In this document: positions 53,544-64,000 of the stretch, in pieces
Layout of the letters: each line of letters starts with the position of its first letter
Numbering within the stretch: the stretch's first letter is position 1
NCBI GenBank assembly: GCA_029224185.1
Contig: CM055198.1
Location: 24,205,116 to 24,269,115, forward strand
Source of the DNA: Karalla daura
Lineage: Eukaryota; Chordata; Actinopteri; Chaetodontiformes; Leiognathidae
Length of the DNA: 64,000 bases
Reading direction: 5' to 3'
Notes under the pieces: generated by a model
The model's input: the letters and a program-made list of their open reading frames with translations, nothing else
Database searches by the model: none
Told to the model about the DNA's origin: nothing
Position numbers and translations under genes: made by a program

Positions 53544-56198
53544 CAAACAGCAATGCTAAACAAGGCCCTGTCACAGAGGAAATAAGAGCTTCATTTTCCA
53601 AAATGCTCCAGAGTGACAGAGCAGGACTCACCTGGCTGCAGGTCAGGTGAGTCCACAGAGATCAGGTGTGAGGCCTCAACAACGAGCCGTGTGGAGACAC
53701 GGTGGAGGACGCAGCACGTCTGAAGCCAGCGTGATGTCACTTCCTGCAGCTGCACCATGAGGACCAGGCTGGCGCTCTGCAGGAGATGAGTTCACACATC
53801 TGAGCGTGTGGTTCACAGTCTGACCTCAGACGCGTCCTCCACACTGAGCTCGAACCTTCAGCCGACACTCAAACACATCTCAAGCACTGTGACGTCTGGC
53901 TTTGTCTTTGTCTTTGTTTCCCTCCCCTGGATCAGGAACAACAGTGAGATTTAGGAGATGTTTTCTATTGAAGACGATGAATAATACATGTTATCCATCT
54001 CCCAGATCCTCAGAGACTTCCCTGCCATTTATGTGTCTACAAAAGTCAATGTGGAAAACAGCTCTGTGGTAAATATTTAAACATCTGCACGCACAGCACA
54101 TCCATCATGGTTGTAATAGTTTCTATTTGACTGTGTTTCACCTGTGAATTTAATTCTAAAGGTATAATATTAATCATGATTTATTAACCTGCAAACATGT
54201 TTAACCCTGGTCCTGGGGAACTAAAGCTGATAGATGAGTGTTTTGGTTGGTGAGTGTGGAGGATGTGACCTGCAGCTGCTCTACTGACACCCAGCAGCAG
54301 GTGGCAGCACCTCATCACAAACACACACACTTCACGCTTCCACAACTTCAACTTCAGTGCAAAATGTCAAGCAAACACAAGCCTGTCCATGACAGGAGAG
54401 CTCTGCAGGCGTACAAAAGCTCCGAACACCCAAAGCTATGGGCGGCAGAGAGACCAGACGCAGCTCAAACAAACCCAAACCTGATTGATTTGTTTGGTTT
54501 GGGTTGCGTGTTTGCTCTTTTATTTTCCACAGCGGTCTATTCACGTGTTGCAAAGCACCGATGTCATTGATTATATTTGAGGGGCTCAGACTGTTTAGGC
54601 TGAACAACCAAAGCTGACCTAAATACGTCCCGACAGGTGATGTATGAGCAGCAGATGAAGGCAGAGGTGCAGAGACCGAGCGGTGGAGCGGATCCAGCCC
54701 CGTCAGCCGGCCCGGCCTCCACGGACGCACAGGAAACGCCGCTCAGACGGCAAAATGTCAGAAGTTTCTGCACTTCTGCTTTTGTGCTGCGATCGGCTGC
54801 CAGCGTGTGATTTTTCCCTCCCGTTCTCACCACATTTGGTGAGATTGTTTTTGTTCCGCATTTCTACTCTGCCTCACATGACTGGGCCTCGTGTCACTCA
54901 GGCCGTGGCAGTCATCAAACATTCAAACACTCTCTCTTTATTTTCATTAATTCATTTGGAGTCAGGCCTCACAGCCGACTGTGCCTTGAGATTTCAGTCG
55001 CTGCGACATTTCCAGTTTATTCAAAGCAGGACGCGTCTGCTCAGAAAAGGTCGGTTCTGCCAGCAGCTTTTAAGCACCTTCAAAATATGTAGTTCACAGG
55101 GAGCAAGACGTCTGACAGCCGTTCAAACTCTGTTCCTCATCCACGTCTCCTGCTGGGGATCAGCAGCACCGTGGTAGATGTTTGAGAAGAAGATGCTACA
55201 TAAACAGGTGAGGCAGTGACAGGAGCAAACATCTTCTACATTTCACGTAACAACCAGAACAAAAGCACCGAATCTGTTGTCGTCACACAGTTAAATGCTC
55301 AAGTGGAGCTGAAGCAGTTTTGCTTTTGAGGCAGCGCTCCACCTCAGACAGAGAGGAAATGGAAAGGCTTTGAGAAGAGGAAGTGAGGCCCCTTGGTACG
55401 TAGGAGAGGAAGGTTCCAGCGGGGGGAAAGAATGCTATTCACATCAAATCAAAAGCCTGCTGGGTACATAATGTACTGTACGTGATCACACTTCTGCCAA
55501 CACGCCCTCTCCTCTCTCTGCTCCGACGCTCAGCAGAGCTTCACTGCACCTCCAGCCGACGGCTGCATCTGCTGCATCTGGACTCTGAGCCATTCCTGTC
55601 CTCTGCCCAGGAAAATACAAACCTCCATGTCTGGTGTTTGATATGCCAACATGGAGGGGAAGATGGAGGTTGCTATTTGTATGCGTCTGTACAGTAAATA
55701 TGAGGTAACACAGCCAGGAGGCAGCTAGCTTAGCTTGGGGACAGACAGGTAGCCAGGCTCTCCAAGCAGGATGAGAAACAGCTGAACACACTGAGGGTAC
55801 TCGCTTCATATGTAGAGTGGACAGGTCCGTGCATCGATCCATCCGTCCAGCTTGGTATGTGTTTTATCAGCTGAGAGTGGAACTCCCCAGGAGTCAGAGC
55901 TTTCCGACTGACCACGTCATGCTGTTTGCTGCTGTCACTTTCTCAGGCCGGACGGACCGTTTTACCTTTCCACTCATGGACAGTCCACTGCAGGTTTCCA
56001 AGCCCCCCCACCACACACACACCTGCCCCCGCTGGGCTGGCCTAGCGTGGGCTGGAGACACAGTGTCATGGTTGCATCTTTGATGTGGGTCCCCAGCAAA
56101 CACGCGAGTCGGGCCGTGTGAGGCCACAGCTCACACGAGGAGTGGAAACGGTTAACGGAAGGAAAGACCCGCTTCTCGTGCTAGATCAGGGTCTGTGT
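53544..56198. other. Non-coding stretch, no gene recognised
   Basis: Unique-looking DNA. A good donor-like CAG|GTGAGT occurs at 53646, but the upstream acceptor is purine-rich and poor. Frames up to 164 codons (54.7-55.2 kb) show no known motif. Confidence 0.5.
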
Positions 56199-56255
<57 letters not shown>

Positions 56256-56256
56256 G
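56199..56256. repeat. (TC)n microsatellite
   Basis: About 29 dinucleotides with two GC breaks; pyrimidine tract. Confidence 0.96.
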
Positions 56257-56381
56257 GCCCAGCTTTTATAAACTGTGGAAAAGCACCTACAAGCCCCTGA
56301 CACAATTCAGAAGTCACACGTGGCTGCTTTCAAACCACAGGGTTTCTAACGCGGCGGCGGAAGACGTCCACCTAAGTGCTG

Positions 56382-56498
56382 GCTGTCGGGGCTGTCGGGG
56401 GCTGTCGGGGCTGTCGGGGCTGTCGGGGGCTGTCGGGGCTGTCGGGGGCTGTCGGGGGCTGTCGGGGCTGTCGGGGGCTGTCGGGGGCTGTCGGGGGC
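56382..56498. repeat. 9/10-bp G-rich minisatellite, 12 copies
   Basis: CTGTCGGGG and CTGTCGGGGG units, 12 in all, each with one CpG and a run of four or five G on the + strand. The array could form several G-quadruplexes. Gly-Cys-Arg and Pro-Asp-Ser frames are repeat artefacts. Confidence 0.96.
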
Positions 56499-56686
56499 TT
56501 TTGACTTCAGCACACGAGGCCGAACCGTCGGCGTTACACAGCATCAGCATCGTGCTGGATTATGTGTCGGGAGCGAGTACGAATAAATATTTGTTCTGGA
56601 GTCTTCCCATCAGAGCAGAAGACTCAGTAGAAGTTAAAAATACACCTCTGTCACTGTGCAGCTGCCTCACTGATCATAACACTGCC

Positions 56687-56688
<2 letters not shown>

Positions 56689-56757
<69 letters not shown>
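56689..56757. repeat. (TG)n microsatellite, long
   Basis: About 34 uninterrupted TG units. Confidence 0.98.
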
Positions 56758-56758
<1 letters not shown>

Positions 56759-57483
56759 TCAGATGGGTATGGAGCCAGCGGTGCATTTGACCCATGCTTT
56801 TTTAGCTGGTCATTCATTTTATTGTGAAGAACCATCACCTCATGTGTTTCCTCTGGCGCAGGTACAGATATGTAATGTCTCATCCTCTCTATTGCCATGG
56901 CAAAAATAATATTTAGCTGATTAAAAAAAGCACAAAGCAAAGCACACACGGGGGGAAACATCCGAGCCTCCCTGACATCACATTCCTGTGCAAACAGCGA
57001 GGGATGTAGGTGTCCCATGACAAGGAAGAAGCTGCCCCCGAACAAATGCAACCCAGATGTCTGGGAGACGTGTTTGCTGCAGGTTAACTCAATCACACGC
57101 ATCCCTAGTGCAAACCAGGCCAAAGACAACATGCCAGACCTTCACAAGTGCTGGCATTTACACCCATCATTCACCACCCGACGGTGGAGCCTCACGTGTG
57201 TGATGTAAGGAGCGCTCCACAGAAGGCAGAGAATATGAGACAAAGGGCAGGAGCACTGAGTCACGCTGCGTCTGCTCAGTCACATTCTCACTACACGTAT
57301 GACTGAGCGCTTTCAGTTTTAGTCCGACGTGTGAACTCGTGCACTTTGGTTTGTGCGTGTCTGAAATACATCGTTATTCACTGCATGCAGTCGTAGAAAC
57401 AGAAAAAACCTTGAACCATCTCAGGCCTTTCCGTCCAGCATCTTCAGGTCTGTAGCAGAGCTCCAGACTCCATCACACACACA
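56758..57483. other. Non-coding stretch, no gene recognised
   Basis: Unique-looking sequence. TTGCCATGGCAA at 56892-56903 is the core of an RFX X-box palindrome without the flanking G and C. Nothing else supportable. Confidence 0.5.
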
Positions 57484-57555
57484 GGGCCGAGGCTGGGCCG
57501 AGGCCGGGCCGAGGCTGGGCCGAGGCCGGGCCGAGGCCGGGCCGAGGCTGGGCCA
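57484..57555. repeat. 11-bp minisatellite, six copies
   Basis: GGGCCGAGGCT and GGGCCGAGGCC units in exact register, six full copies plus GGGCCA. One CpG per unit. Very high G+C. Confidence 0.96.
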
Positions 57556-58253
57556 CTTGAATGTGTGCATACAGACATTAGACGTGTATATCTTTGGCCT
57601 GGGGGAAGCTGCACTCTGAGAAAGGCAGGGCAGCCTGGGGAAATGGCTCCACGCTGACCTGGGTTTGAGGTGGTGACCTGTTTGCTGCGAGGTGAAGATG
57701 CTGCTGATACGTTCACGTCTCGCCTCCAGTTTCCTGTTTGATTTCTTTCTCAATCTTTACGTTGGTAAAGTGGTCTCAACATAGCAAAATAGCATACAGA
57801 ATCATAATGATATGTATAATATGTTAAATAGGAATATGTAAAGTGTAACAGAAAGTAGCGTAACAAAACTAAGGTGTTGTTGGTTTTTCCTTGTCCCTCG
57901 GGTCCAGCCTGAGGGAGCTGGGCCAGGGTCAGGGTCCGGGCAGGCAGAGCATGTTGTCCTCTGCTCCTGGTCAATGATCAGCCTGCAGGACTCGTTCTGC
58001 TGCTGGTTTGGAACAGATTCATCCTGAGACAGAGCCACTCACCATCACAGACCGAGCGTGTGGTTGTGATTTCTTCAGCTGACACAATAACCTGAAGAAA
58101 GACATGTGGGTCAGAAAACCTCGAGGTGAATCATCTTTATATTCTTATAATCATCTCCAGTCTGCAGACTTTAGTTAGATATTATCAATTCCCCTCATAA
58201 ATGACTAAAATAAAACAATAAATCTTTGAACTTCAGCCTCTCATGAGCCATGA
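57556..58253. other. Non-coding stretch, no gene recognised
   Basis: Unique-looking sequence, AT-rich at 57.77-57.88 kb and 58.13-58.24 kb. Nothing supportable. Confidence 0.5.
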
Positions 58254-58273
58254 GCACACACACACACACACAC
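58254..58273. repeat. (CA)n microsatellite, short
   Basis: About ten CA units. Confidence 0.9.
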
Positions 58274-58462
58274 CCAGACAGAATGCATTGCGTTTTCTCG
58301 GCGAGTGCGATTAACCACGTACACAGATTACACATTAAACTCTTGACATTATCGTACACGTGACTCAGTCGCCGTCAAACGAAACATTTACACACTTCAA
58401 TCACACACAAACACTGCAGCGTGCACAGTCACAACTACATCCAGTCTGTGATGAATCAGCTG

Positions 58463-58768
58463 CCAGGCTTAACCAGACCAGGCTTAACCAGGCCAGACCA
58501 GGCTTAACCAGGCCAGGCCAGGCTTAACCAGGCCAGGCTTAACCAGACCAGACCAGGCTTAACCAGACCAGGCTTAACCAGACCAGGCATAACCAGACCA
58601 GCCTTAACCAGGCCAGACCAGGTTTAACCAGACCAGACCAGGCTTAACCAGGCCAGGCGTAACCAGACCAGGCTTAACCAGACCAGGCTTAACCAGACCA
58701 GGCTTAACCAGGCCAGGCTTAACCAGACCAGACCAGGCTTAACCAGACCAGGCTTAACCAGACCAGGC
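58463..58768. repeat. 15-bp minisatellite with 5-bp insertions, 18 copies
   Basis: The core CCAGGCTTAACCAGA is repeated 18 times (counting TAACCA). Some copies carry an extra 5-bp AGACC or GGCCA block, giving 15- and 20-bp units. Variants at the core are GGCAT, GCCTT, GGTTT and GGCGT, each seen once. The array splits into ACCAG-type pentamer steps, which suggests growth by slippage of a pentamer. Confidence 0.96.
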
Positions 58769-59521
58769 CCAGATGTGTAATTGTGCGCCACATATTTTCT
58801 TCAATGTGTTTGGAGGACAACATCCAAACAAAGGGAATCCTTTTAAGGAAAAGAGAAGGAGAGGATCAGGGCTGTGTACTGAAGGTGATTAAAGACGTAA
58901 TGACTGTCAGCGCTGGGACCAGCGGTCGTGAAGCTCAGTCTACAGTACGTGTTTGCTCTGCCTCGTCATCACCTGATGTGCCTGCTGTTTGAGTTTCTGT
59001 GTGTGACTGACATGTCTGCCTCCCCCAGCGTGGAGCTGCTCCCAGTGGCTACGTGCCGGACTCGCCCCCGCCTCCTCCACCTCCTCAGATCGCTCCAGCA
59101 GCAGTTTCCTGTGATTCAGATTTGGCTCCGTGTTTTAAAACAAATCATTAACCCCAATGTGTCAGACCTGTTACAGGAATAGAGCTTAAAGGCCGTGTTG
59201 TTCTTGGCTTCTCAAAACGCAGCTTTCTCTCTAAGAACATTAAAACACAGCTCATCAACAGTGTCAGCGAGGAGGAGGAGATGAGGAAGAGGAGGAAGAT
59301 GACCTGCAGTCGTATCAGCACATCAGCCGTGGCTGATCCTCCGCTCACAGGCTCTGAAACGTCTGGAAATCCACCCTGACACACGATAACCTGTGCTACG
59401 GCGATGAAACCTCTCTGACTCGCTGCCAGTAAATTCCTTCCACAGCCCACTGTGGCGAGCTGGGCTGTGGCCAGGACCAAAACCACGTTTCTGAGATCAG
59501 TTTCTCCCTGTGAGAGAGAAT
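58769..59521. other. Non-coding stretch, no gene recognised
   Basis: Unique-looking sequence. 59.20-59.46 kb has moderate G+C and open minus-strand frames without recognisable motifs. Confidence 0.5.
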
Positions 59522-59576
59522 GCACACACACACACACCCACACCCACACCCACACACACACACACACACACACACT
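59522..59576. repeat. (CA)n microsatellite, interrupted
   Basis: About 27 dinucleotides with CACCCA breaks. Confidence 0.96.
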
Positions 59577-59730
59577 CCTTGTCAAACTATCAACACACAC
59601 GCATCCTCATAAATATCACACATTACTAAAGTCAGATGCAGAAATGACTGGAGCGGCATTATCATAATTCTCTCTCCCACTCACTTTGTTTATGTGTGTC
59701 TCCAAACATGTCTTCAAACACTGTTCCCTA

Positions 59731-59745
59731 ACACACACACACCTA

Positions 59746-59785
<40 letters not shown>
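59731..59785. repeat. (CA)n microsatellite, interrupted
   Basis: About 26 dinucleotides with one CCTACT break near the 5' end. Confidence 0.96.
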
Positions 59786-59788
<3 letters not shown>

Positions 59789-60411
59789 GACCCTGAGCAG
59801 GAGCTAAAAATTAATGTCACAAAGAGGAAGTCAACCTTTAAGCGTGGCTTCACACAGTTCTGCAATGAGACTGGTTTGAACTTTGCACATACAGCCACAA
59901 ACAAACACACAGCTGTACTGATATTTTTGATGATTTGGGTTATTTTTATAAACACATGTATACACAAACACAGGTACAGGAAGCTTCTTGTCGGAGACAG
60001 TTCCACGGCCAGCTGCTGGCAGCTGTCTGAGCCTGAACCAGTGCTGGAGAGCTGGAACCCAGCAGCTCCCAGTTCCTGGCTGACACTCACTGCCATTAAC
60101 ACCAAATGTGTCACAAACGGAAAAAGTAAATAAACTTATATTTGTAGGATGACGACACATCACTCATGACTGGGTATTTGGTTACCAGCACAGTTTACAT
60201 CATGCATGACGAGGTTGTCACTGGGAACTGAGGAGTAATCTGATTACAACTGGTGTCACGGCATGTCAAGACAGCAGTAATAGTCGTGGTATAACAGGTT
60301 TATTACAAGGCTGAGCCATGATATTAGAGACACTAATAACACTAATAACATCATGATGAAAACCACGTTTACCCCACAGTCACTGTCATTCACATCTTTT
60401 ATTTCATGTCT
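59786..60411. other. Non-coding stretch, no gene recognised
   Basis: Unique-looking sequence; nothing supportable. Confidence 0.5.
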
Positions 60412-60499
60412 AGATGATGATGATGGTATGATGGTATGATGGTTATGATGGTTATGATGGTTGTGATGGTTATGATGGTTATGATGGTTATGATAGTAT
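60412..60499. repeat. 9-bp tandem repeat (ATGATGGTT)n
   Basis: About nine ATGATGGTT-type units, the first ones shortened to GATGGTATGAT. Asn-His-His frames on the minus strand are artefacts. Confidence 0.93.
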
Positions 60500-62640
60500 G
60501 AGATCTGCATCACTTCTGGAAAGACAAAACATGGTCAGACGTCAGTGGAAACAGGAGGCAGAGAGGATCGGCAGCTTTAAAGGAGAACACGTCCACGTCC
60601 CCCTCAGTCCCTCGTCTGATTGGCTGTCCATCTCTCTGGTCCGTCCATGCTCTTAATCAGACTGAAGTAAACGCATCGCCTGGAGCTGTGACTCCATCTA
60701 ACCCGGTGCCATCGTGTGTTCAGAGCATGAGCCAACAAATCAAAGAAGAGAAACTGAAGCCGGGGCCGGGACAGGCCTGAGTTAGTCCTGGCATCACTGA
60801 ATCACTGTCTTCTATCACTCTATCACTCACTTCCTGCTTTTAATCCTGTTCAGAGCCACAGAAGCACTCATACTGTTGTTGTTGAACTGTTAACAGCACG
60901 TGATACTTGTTTTGAACAATATTTAATAGGATTTCATTTTACCTTTATTTGTGTTTTATTCAAACCATAGTTTCATATTCTTGATTGGAGGACTCATAAC
61001 CTCATTTCTACAAGTGATCAGAGAAGTTTTTGTCTGATTTTCCATCTTTAAGAAAGAAGTCAACAATAGTGCAAACTGCAGAGTCAGGTTAGTGTGAAAC
61101 ACTGAGAACATGAGCAGAAGCTGCAGGCCGAGCTCAGCAGCCAGGCCTGGAGCTGGGGAGATCCATTCATTGTTTCCACTGTGGAAAATCAGTTCTCCTG
61201 CCCAATTTACACAAGATCTCACAGGATCATTATGACCCAACATTACTGCGCATTGTATCACTCTAATCTGCTGTAATCCATGTAATAGCAGCCATCCCGT
61301 CAGTTTTTCCATCCCTGTCAGGTCATGTGGGTCATGTGGTGACATCAGCCTTACGGAAATCTTCGAGGCCGTCTTTCAAAACACTCGTAGACAAACAACA
61401 CAGCAGCGCCTTCACTTCCTGCTGTGACACATGGAGGTGTTCTGAGCGGGAGCCAGGTGTGGATGATCCCTGCCCTCCTGGCCACACGTCCTGAGTGGAA
61501 CACGCCCCCAGATGGGCGTGTGAGGAGGCTCTGCCACCAGGAAACCAGAGGAGACGCTCAGCAGATTCATGCTGATAGGCGCCTCTGCCCAGGAACTTTC
61601 AGCTGGGTTTTTGTTCTTTTTTTGGTCTGAGAGCCAGCAGCGAGCTGCCACACATCTGATGAGATGGAGCACATTCTGAAGTTAGTACAGCTGCATTGCT
61701 GCAGGCCAGACACTGTAACGCCTCCAAACGTCTTTTTAAAGAGAAGTTTAACATGCGCACAAAGTAAAGTGGAAGGAATTACTTTTCCATCACATTGGGG
61801 AGGTTGGAATATGAGAGAACTGTATGTGTGCTTCTTTAGTTGGTTCCCATCAGAACTTTTCATGAAAAGTTCTCAAAACGTTTTCACCCAGCTGTGTTTG
61901 ATGTTTGTTTATTAAGCTCACATACATTTTCATACTATTTTCCTCTACAACACACACACACACACACACACACATACGTTCTGTAAATGTGGTGTAAATA
62001 AGTCATTCTTTTGTTTCCTTCCACCACGAACACAACATGTCACAAAAATGAGTGTAAATGTGAAGACAAACACCTGGTTCCTTCATCAGAGGCTGAAGCT
62101 GCAGGTCGACTCCATTCAGTGACAAAAAGTGGAAAAAAACGTCAGAAACAAAACAAGAATCAAAGCGCTATCTGCCAGTAATGTTACCTACACAGAAACA
62201 TCTGACTAATATTGGTCTGGCACTGAAGTCTTCACTGGTTTCGAGCTGAAGAAGGAAAAAGTGATTTGTTTCAGCGCCTCAGTGTACTTGCATGATTATT
62301 GCGTGACATATCCCACTCAGTTCTGTAGAACACACAAAACATTGTTATTACTGTCGCTCCACACAGAACCAGCGACCACAGATGGTTGACCTTTCACCCT
62401 TCAGAGATAAAAGCTGGTGTGAAGCATCAAAGCCATCGCCCACTGCCTCGCTGTCTGTTCCTTCAGTCTCTCTGCAGGTCTGACGACAGCGAGGCGTGTG
62501 AGCGACGGTAAATGGAGGTAAACTGCCTGAAAGCTCACAACAGGCATGCAGCTGTGCACATGTACAGTAAGTGGTGCGATAGGTGAGAAGTGATACGGCT
62601 TCATGTGACCTGAACTCCAATCCAGGCAGTGTGGTGGTGA
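60500..62640. other. Non-coding stretch, no gene recognised
   Basis: Unique-looking sequence with one (CA)n at 61951. No splice-bounded open segment of note. If the CpG island to its right drives a minus-strand gene, downstream exons would be expected here or further left, but I recognise none. Confidence 0.45.
61951..61974. repeat. (CA)n microsatellite
   Basis: Twelve CA units. Confidence 0.94.
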
Positions 62641-62654
62641 GTCAGAGCGCCGGG

Positions 62655-62857
62655 CCGCGTCATGTGAGCCTGTTTCTCTGCGGTCTGACCGTGTCGCACC
62701 GAGGGAGCGCAGCCAGCCTGAGCTGGTGGGAACTGCACCGCTCTACCGCGCCCGGAAACTTCTCTGTAATTTCCTGGTTTCTTGTTGCGACCTCAAGTCG
62801 AAAATGGCCGACAGGTACTGGGGGCTGGAGCGGAGCTCCCTCTCCTCCGCCCGCCAT
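62655..62857 (-). other. Candidate first coding exon, minus strand, unrecognised
   Basis: Inside the CpG island, the minus strand reads GAAGATGGCGGGC, a strong start context that is also a YY1-type word. It opens 65 codons beginning MAGGGEGAPLQPPVPVGHF and so on. The Gly/Pro-rich start in a CpG island is typical of first exons. No strong GT donor stands out within the frame, and I cannot name the protein. Confidence 0.22.
62804..62814 (+). other. Candidate start codon and short first exon, plus strand
   Basis: AAAATGGCCGACAG|GTACTG places an ATG in good context 11 bases before a near-consensus donor, inside the CpG island. Vertebrate housekeeping genes often have a first exon that encodes only a few residues (here Met-Ala-Asp). 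Unspliced, the frame runs 130 codons without recognisable motif. It competes with the minus-strand start at 62857; both could be used. Confidence 0.22.
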
Positions 62858-63110
62858 CTTCAGAGCTGCACACGCCCAGGCAGAGCTGCAGCTCCAGGTC
62901 TCTGTCGCTGCCTCGTCACAGCGCAGGCCGCAGCGTGTGGGGCGTTACGCAGGCGGGCGGCTGCATCCTGCTCCTGCTTCCTGCAGCCGTCTGCCTCTCC
63001 CCCCTGCCTGGAGGAGACAGGTGTGCTACCGTCCCAGTCAGACCTCCACAGCTGCATCCCACCCAGTCGGAGCCCAGACCCCACATCCAGATGTGCTGAC
63101 TCCGGCTACG

Positions 63111-64000
63111 GTGTCTCCTGTGTCTTTGCTGCTGCCTCGTCTCACAACCCAGCTGCGCAATTTTGGAAAAAATTGTGTTTATGGGTTCTATGATCAGGTT
63201 TATGGGAACTGATATGGATTTCAACACAGTCATATAATAGTGCGGGGGGAAAATATGACTCACAGTGTTTCGACAGATTACAGATGGGAGCAGATCAGAT
63301 GGCACCTCAGACAGTGAGAAAGAGGAAACTGTGAGGACGAGGACAGATGGAACGACACCAGGGCTGAAAAATACTCACAATTACAGAAATGATTTCTATA
63401 GCAGCTGATTCGTTAATGTCTGGGGAATATGACAGAGAACAGGACTGCACAGTAATTAAAATAATTATCGTCTCGTCACAGCTCCTCCTGGGCCGCCCCC
63501 GGCCTCTTCCCCGTCACTGATCAGAGGAGGAGATCCTCACCTCACAACAATCTGCACGTCATCCCGCTCCGTCCAGCCTCCTTCACCTCCTGAGCCCAGG
63601 TGGACAGCTTTGCCTCAGACCTCGATGGCTGTGAGACGCTGCAGCCTGCCAGCTGCAGGGAGGACGCAGAGATGCTGCTCTCATCTTCTCAGGACCGGCA
63701 GCAAATGTTTCTACGATTTCAGTCTTCGTCCATTTCCTGCTTCTGTGTCTTGTGGAAGTGAGCGGTGCTTCAGAAGTGAGAGGGAGATCATAACAACAAT
63801 AATAACAATAATAATAATAATAATAATTCAAGATGATTGTGTAGCTTTAATTACAATGTCTGCTATTATCATTGGTACGTGTGTGCATGTCTGTGTGTAC
63901 TGTATAACCAGATGTGTTTATTTTGTTTTTTAGTTTAGGTTTTTTTTAAGTTTCATATCTCATTTGAGCGCCAGAAGAATCTCAGTGTTGTCGTCCAGTG
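63111..64000. other. Downstream of the CpG island, no gene recognised
   Basis: Unique-looking sequence; 63.48-63.62 kb is again G+C-rich with CpGs. An (AAT)n block lies at 63791-63828. No supported exon; if the plus-strand start at 62804 is real, this would be first-intron sequence. Confidence 0.45.
63791..63828. repeat. (AAT)n/(AAC) microsatellite
   Basis: About 12 trinucleotides, AAC at the 5' side and AAT at the 3' side. Tyr-run frame on the minus strand is an artefact. Confidence 0.93.

Larger units (their letters stand above)
62640..63110. promoter_or_regulatory. CpG island, candidate (possibly bidirectional) promoter
   Basis: I count 30 CpG in 62641-63000, which with about 60% G+C is close to the expected number, whereas most of the window is CpG-poor outside tandem arrays. 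The segment holds an ETS-type CCGGAA (62752-62757) and two YY1-type words in opposite orientation (AAAATGGCCGAC at 62801-62812 and GCCATCTT at 62853-62860). It also holds ATG codons in good context on both strands. This is the typical make-up of a TATA-less housekeeping promoter. No tandem repeat explains the CpGs. Confidence 0.6.

Noticed and set aside
62583..63212. 209-codon plus-strand frame as one intact gene
   Set aside because: It starts upstream in a different frame from the best start context, is explained by high G+C (few stops), and ends without known motifs. Only the CpG-island promoter reading is kept.
63543..63595. Minus-strand exon ending TGAG|GTGAGG
   Set aside because: The acceptor side (CTGGGCTCAG) has a poor pyrimidine tract, and its position upstream of the CpG island does not fit a minus-strand gene starting there.
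1..64000. tRNA, rRNA or known microRNA genes
   Set aside because: I looked for B-box-like GGTTCGA words, cloverleaf-type pairing and familiar microRNA seeds and found none convincing. The two strong hairpins (14723 and 20345) are too short for ordinary microRNA precursors.
1..64000. Intact transposon or retroviral coding region
   Set aside because: No reverse transcriptase, integrase, transposase or envelope-like motif seen in any frame, and no long terminal or inverted repeats of transposon size. Only short non-coding relics of one fish dispersed repeat are visible.

Overview
This window looks like vertebrate, most likely teleost fish, nuclear DNA, and it is almost entirely non-coding. The reasons are the very large number of long (CA)n/(GT)n dinucleotide arrays (about thirty), with GA/CT, GATA, AAAT, AAT and CTGT/CTGC microsatellites among them. 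There are also several decayed copies of a dispersed repeat common in bony fish (phrases such as 'cagtttagagtc', 'ctcccacagtccaaaaacat' and 'ggagaacatgcagactccacac'). Short interstitial TTAGGG repeats occur, and there is no compact gene organisation, no Shine-Dalgarno-led long reading frames and no operons. The longest reading frames (about 200 codons) are low-complexity or anonymous, and I recognise no protein family in any frame. The species and the flanking genes cannot be named from the sequence.

Layout. 1-8 kb: unique-looking sequence with (GT)n arrays, one dispersed-repeat relic and a C-rich tract. 8.1-8.3 kb: a 17-bp minisatellite. 9-20 kb: mostly unique sequence with several AT-rich, motif-dense stretches that resemble conserved non-coding elements. 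20-26 kb: a repeat-rich zone with a perfect hairpin, a fish dispersed repeat, a 7-copy alternating repeat, long (CA)n and poly-G tracts, a CTGT/CTGC array and a 32-bp minisatellite of 17 copies in exact register. 26-31 kb: unique sequence, a 19-bp AT-rich repeat and a 10-bp, 25-copy CpG-containing minisatellite. 31-38 kb: the quietest and most enhancer-like part. 38-46 kb: long dinucleotide arrays and a short telomere-like block. 45.9-60.5 kb: a cluster of six unrelated minisatellites (17, 9+7, 9/10, 11, 15/20 and 9 bp units). 62.6-63.1 kb: the only clear CpG-island/promoter-like segment, with ETS- and YY1-type motifs and a start codon in good context on each strand.

Gene content. No gene is confidently identified. 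Several short open segments are bounded by good splice-acceptor and splice-donor sequences (for example 36114-36294, 52261-52297 with 53002-53088, 33495-33548 and 5786-5895). They are listed as low-confidence exon candidates, because this much vertebrate DNA normally contains many pseudo-exons by chance. Possible regulatory sites include palindromic RFX X-boxes at 22619 and 28429, YY1-type motifs at 22582 and 62804, octamers and an RBPJ site paired with an E-box.

I found no defence system, biosynthetic cluster, intact mobile element or other new multi-gene system. What merits attention is the number and internal order of the tandem arrays, the perfect inverted repeats, the CpG-island promoter candidate and the conserved-looking non-coding blocks. 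All counts were made by eye.
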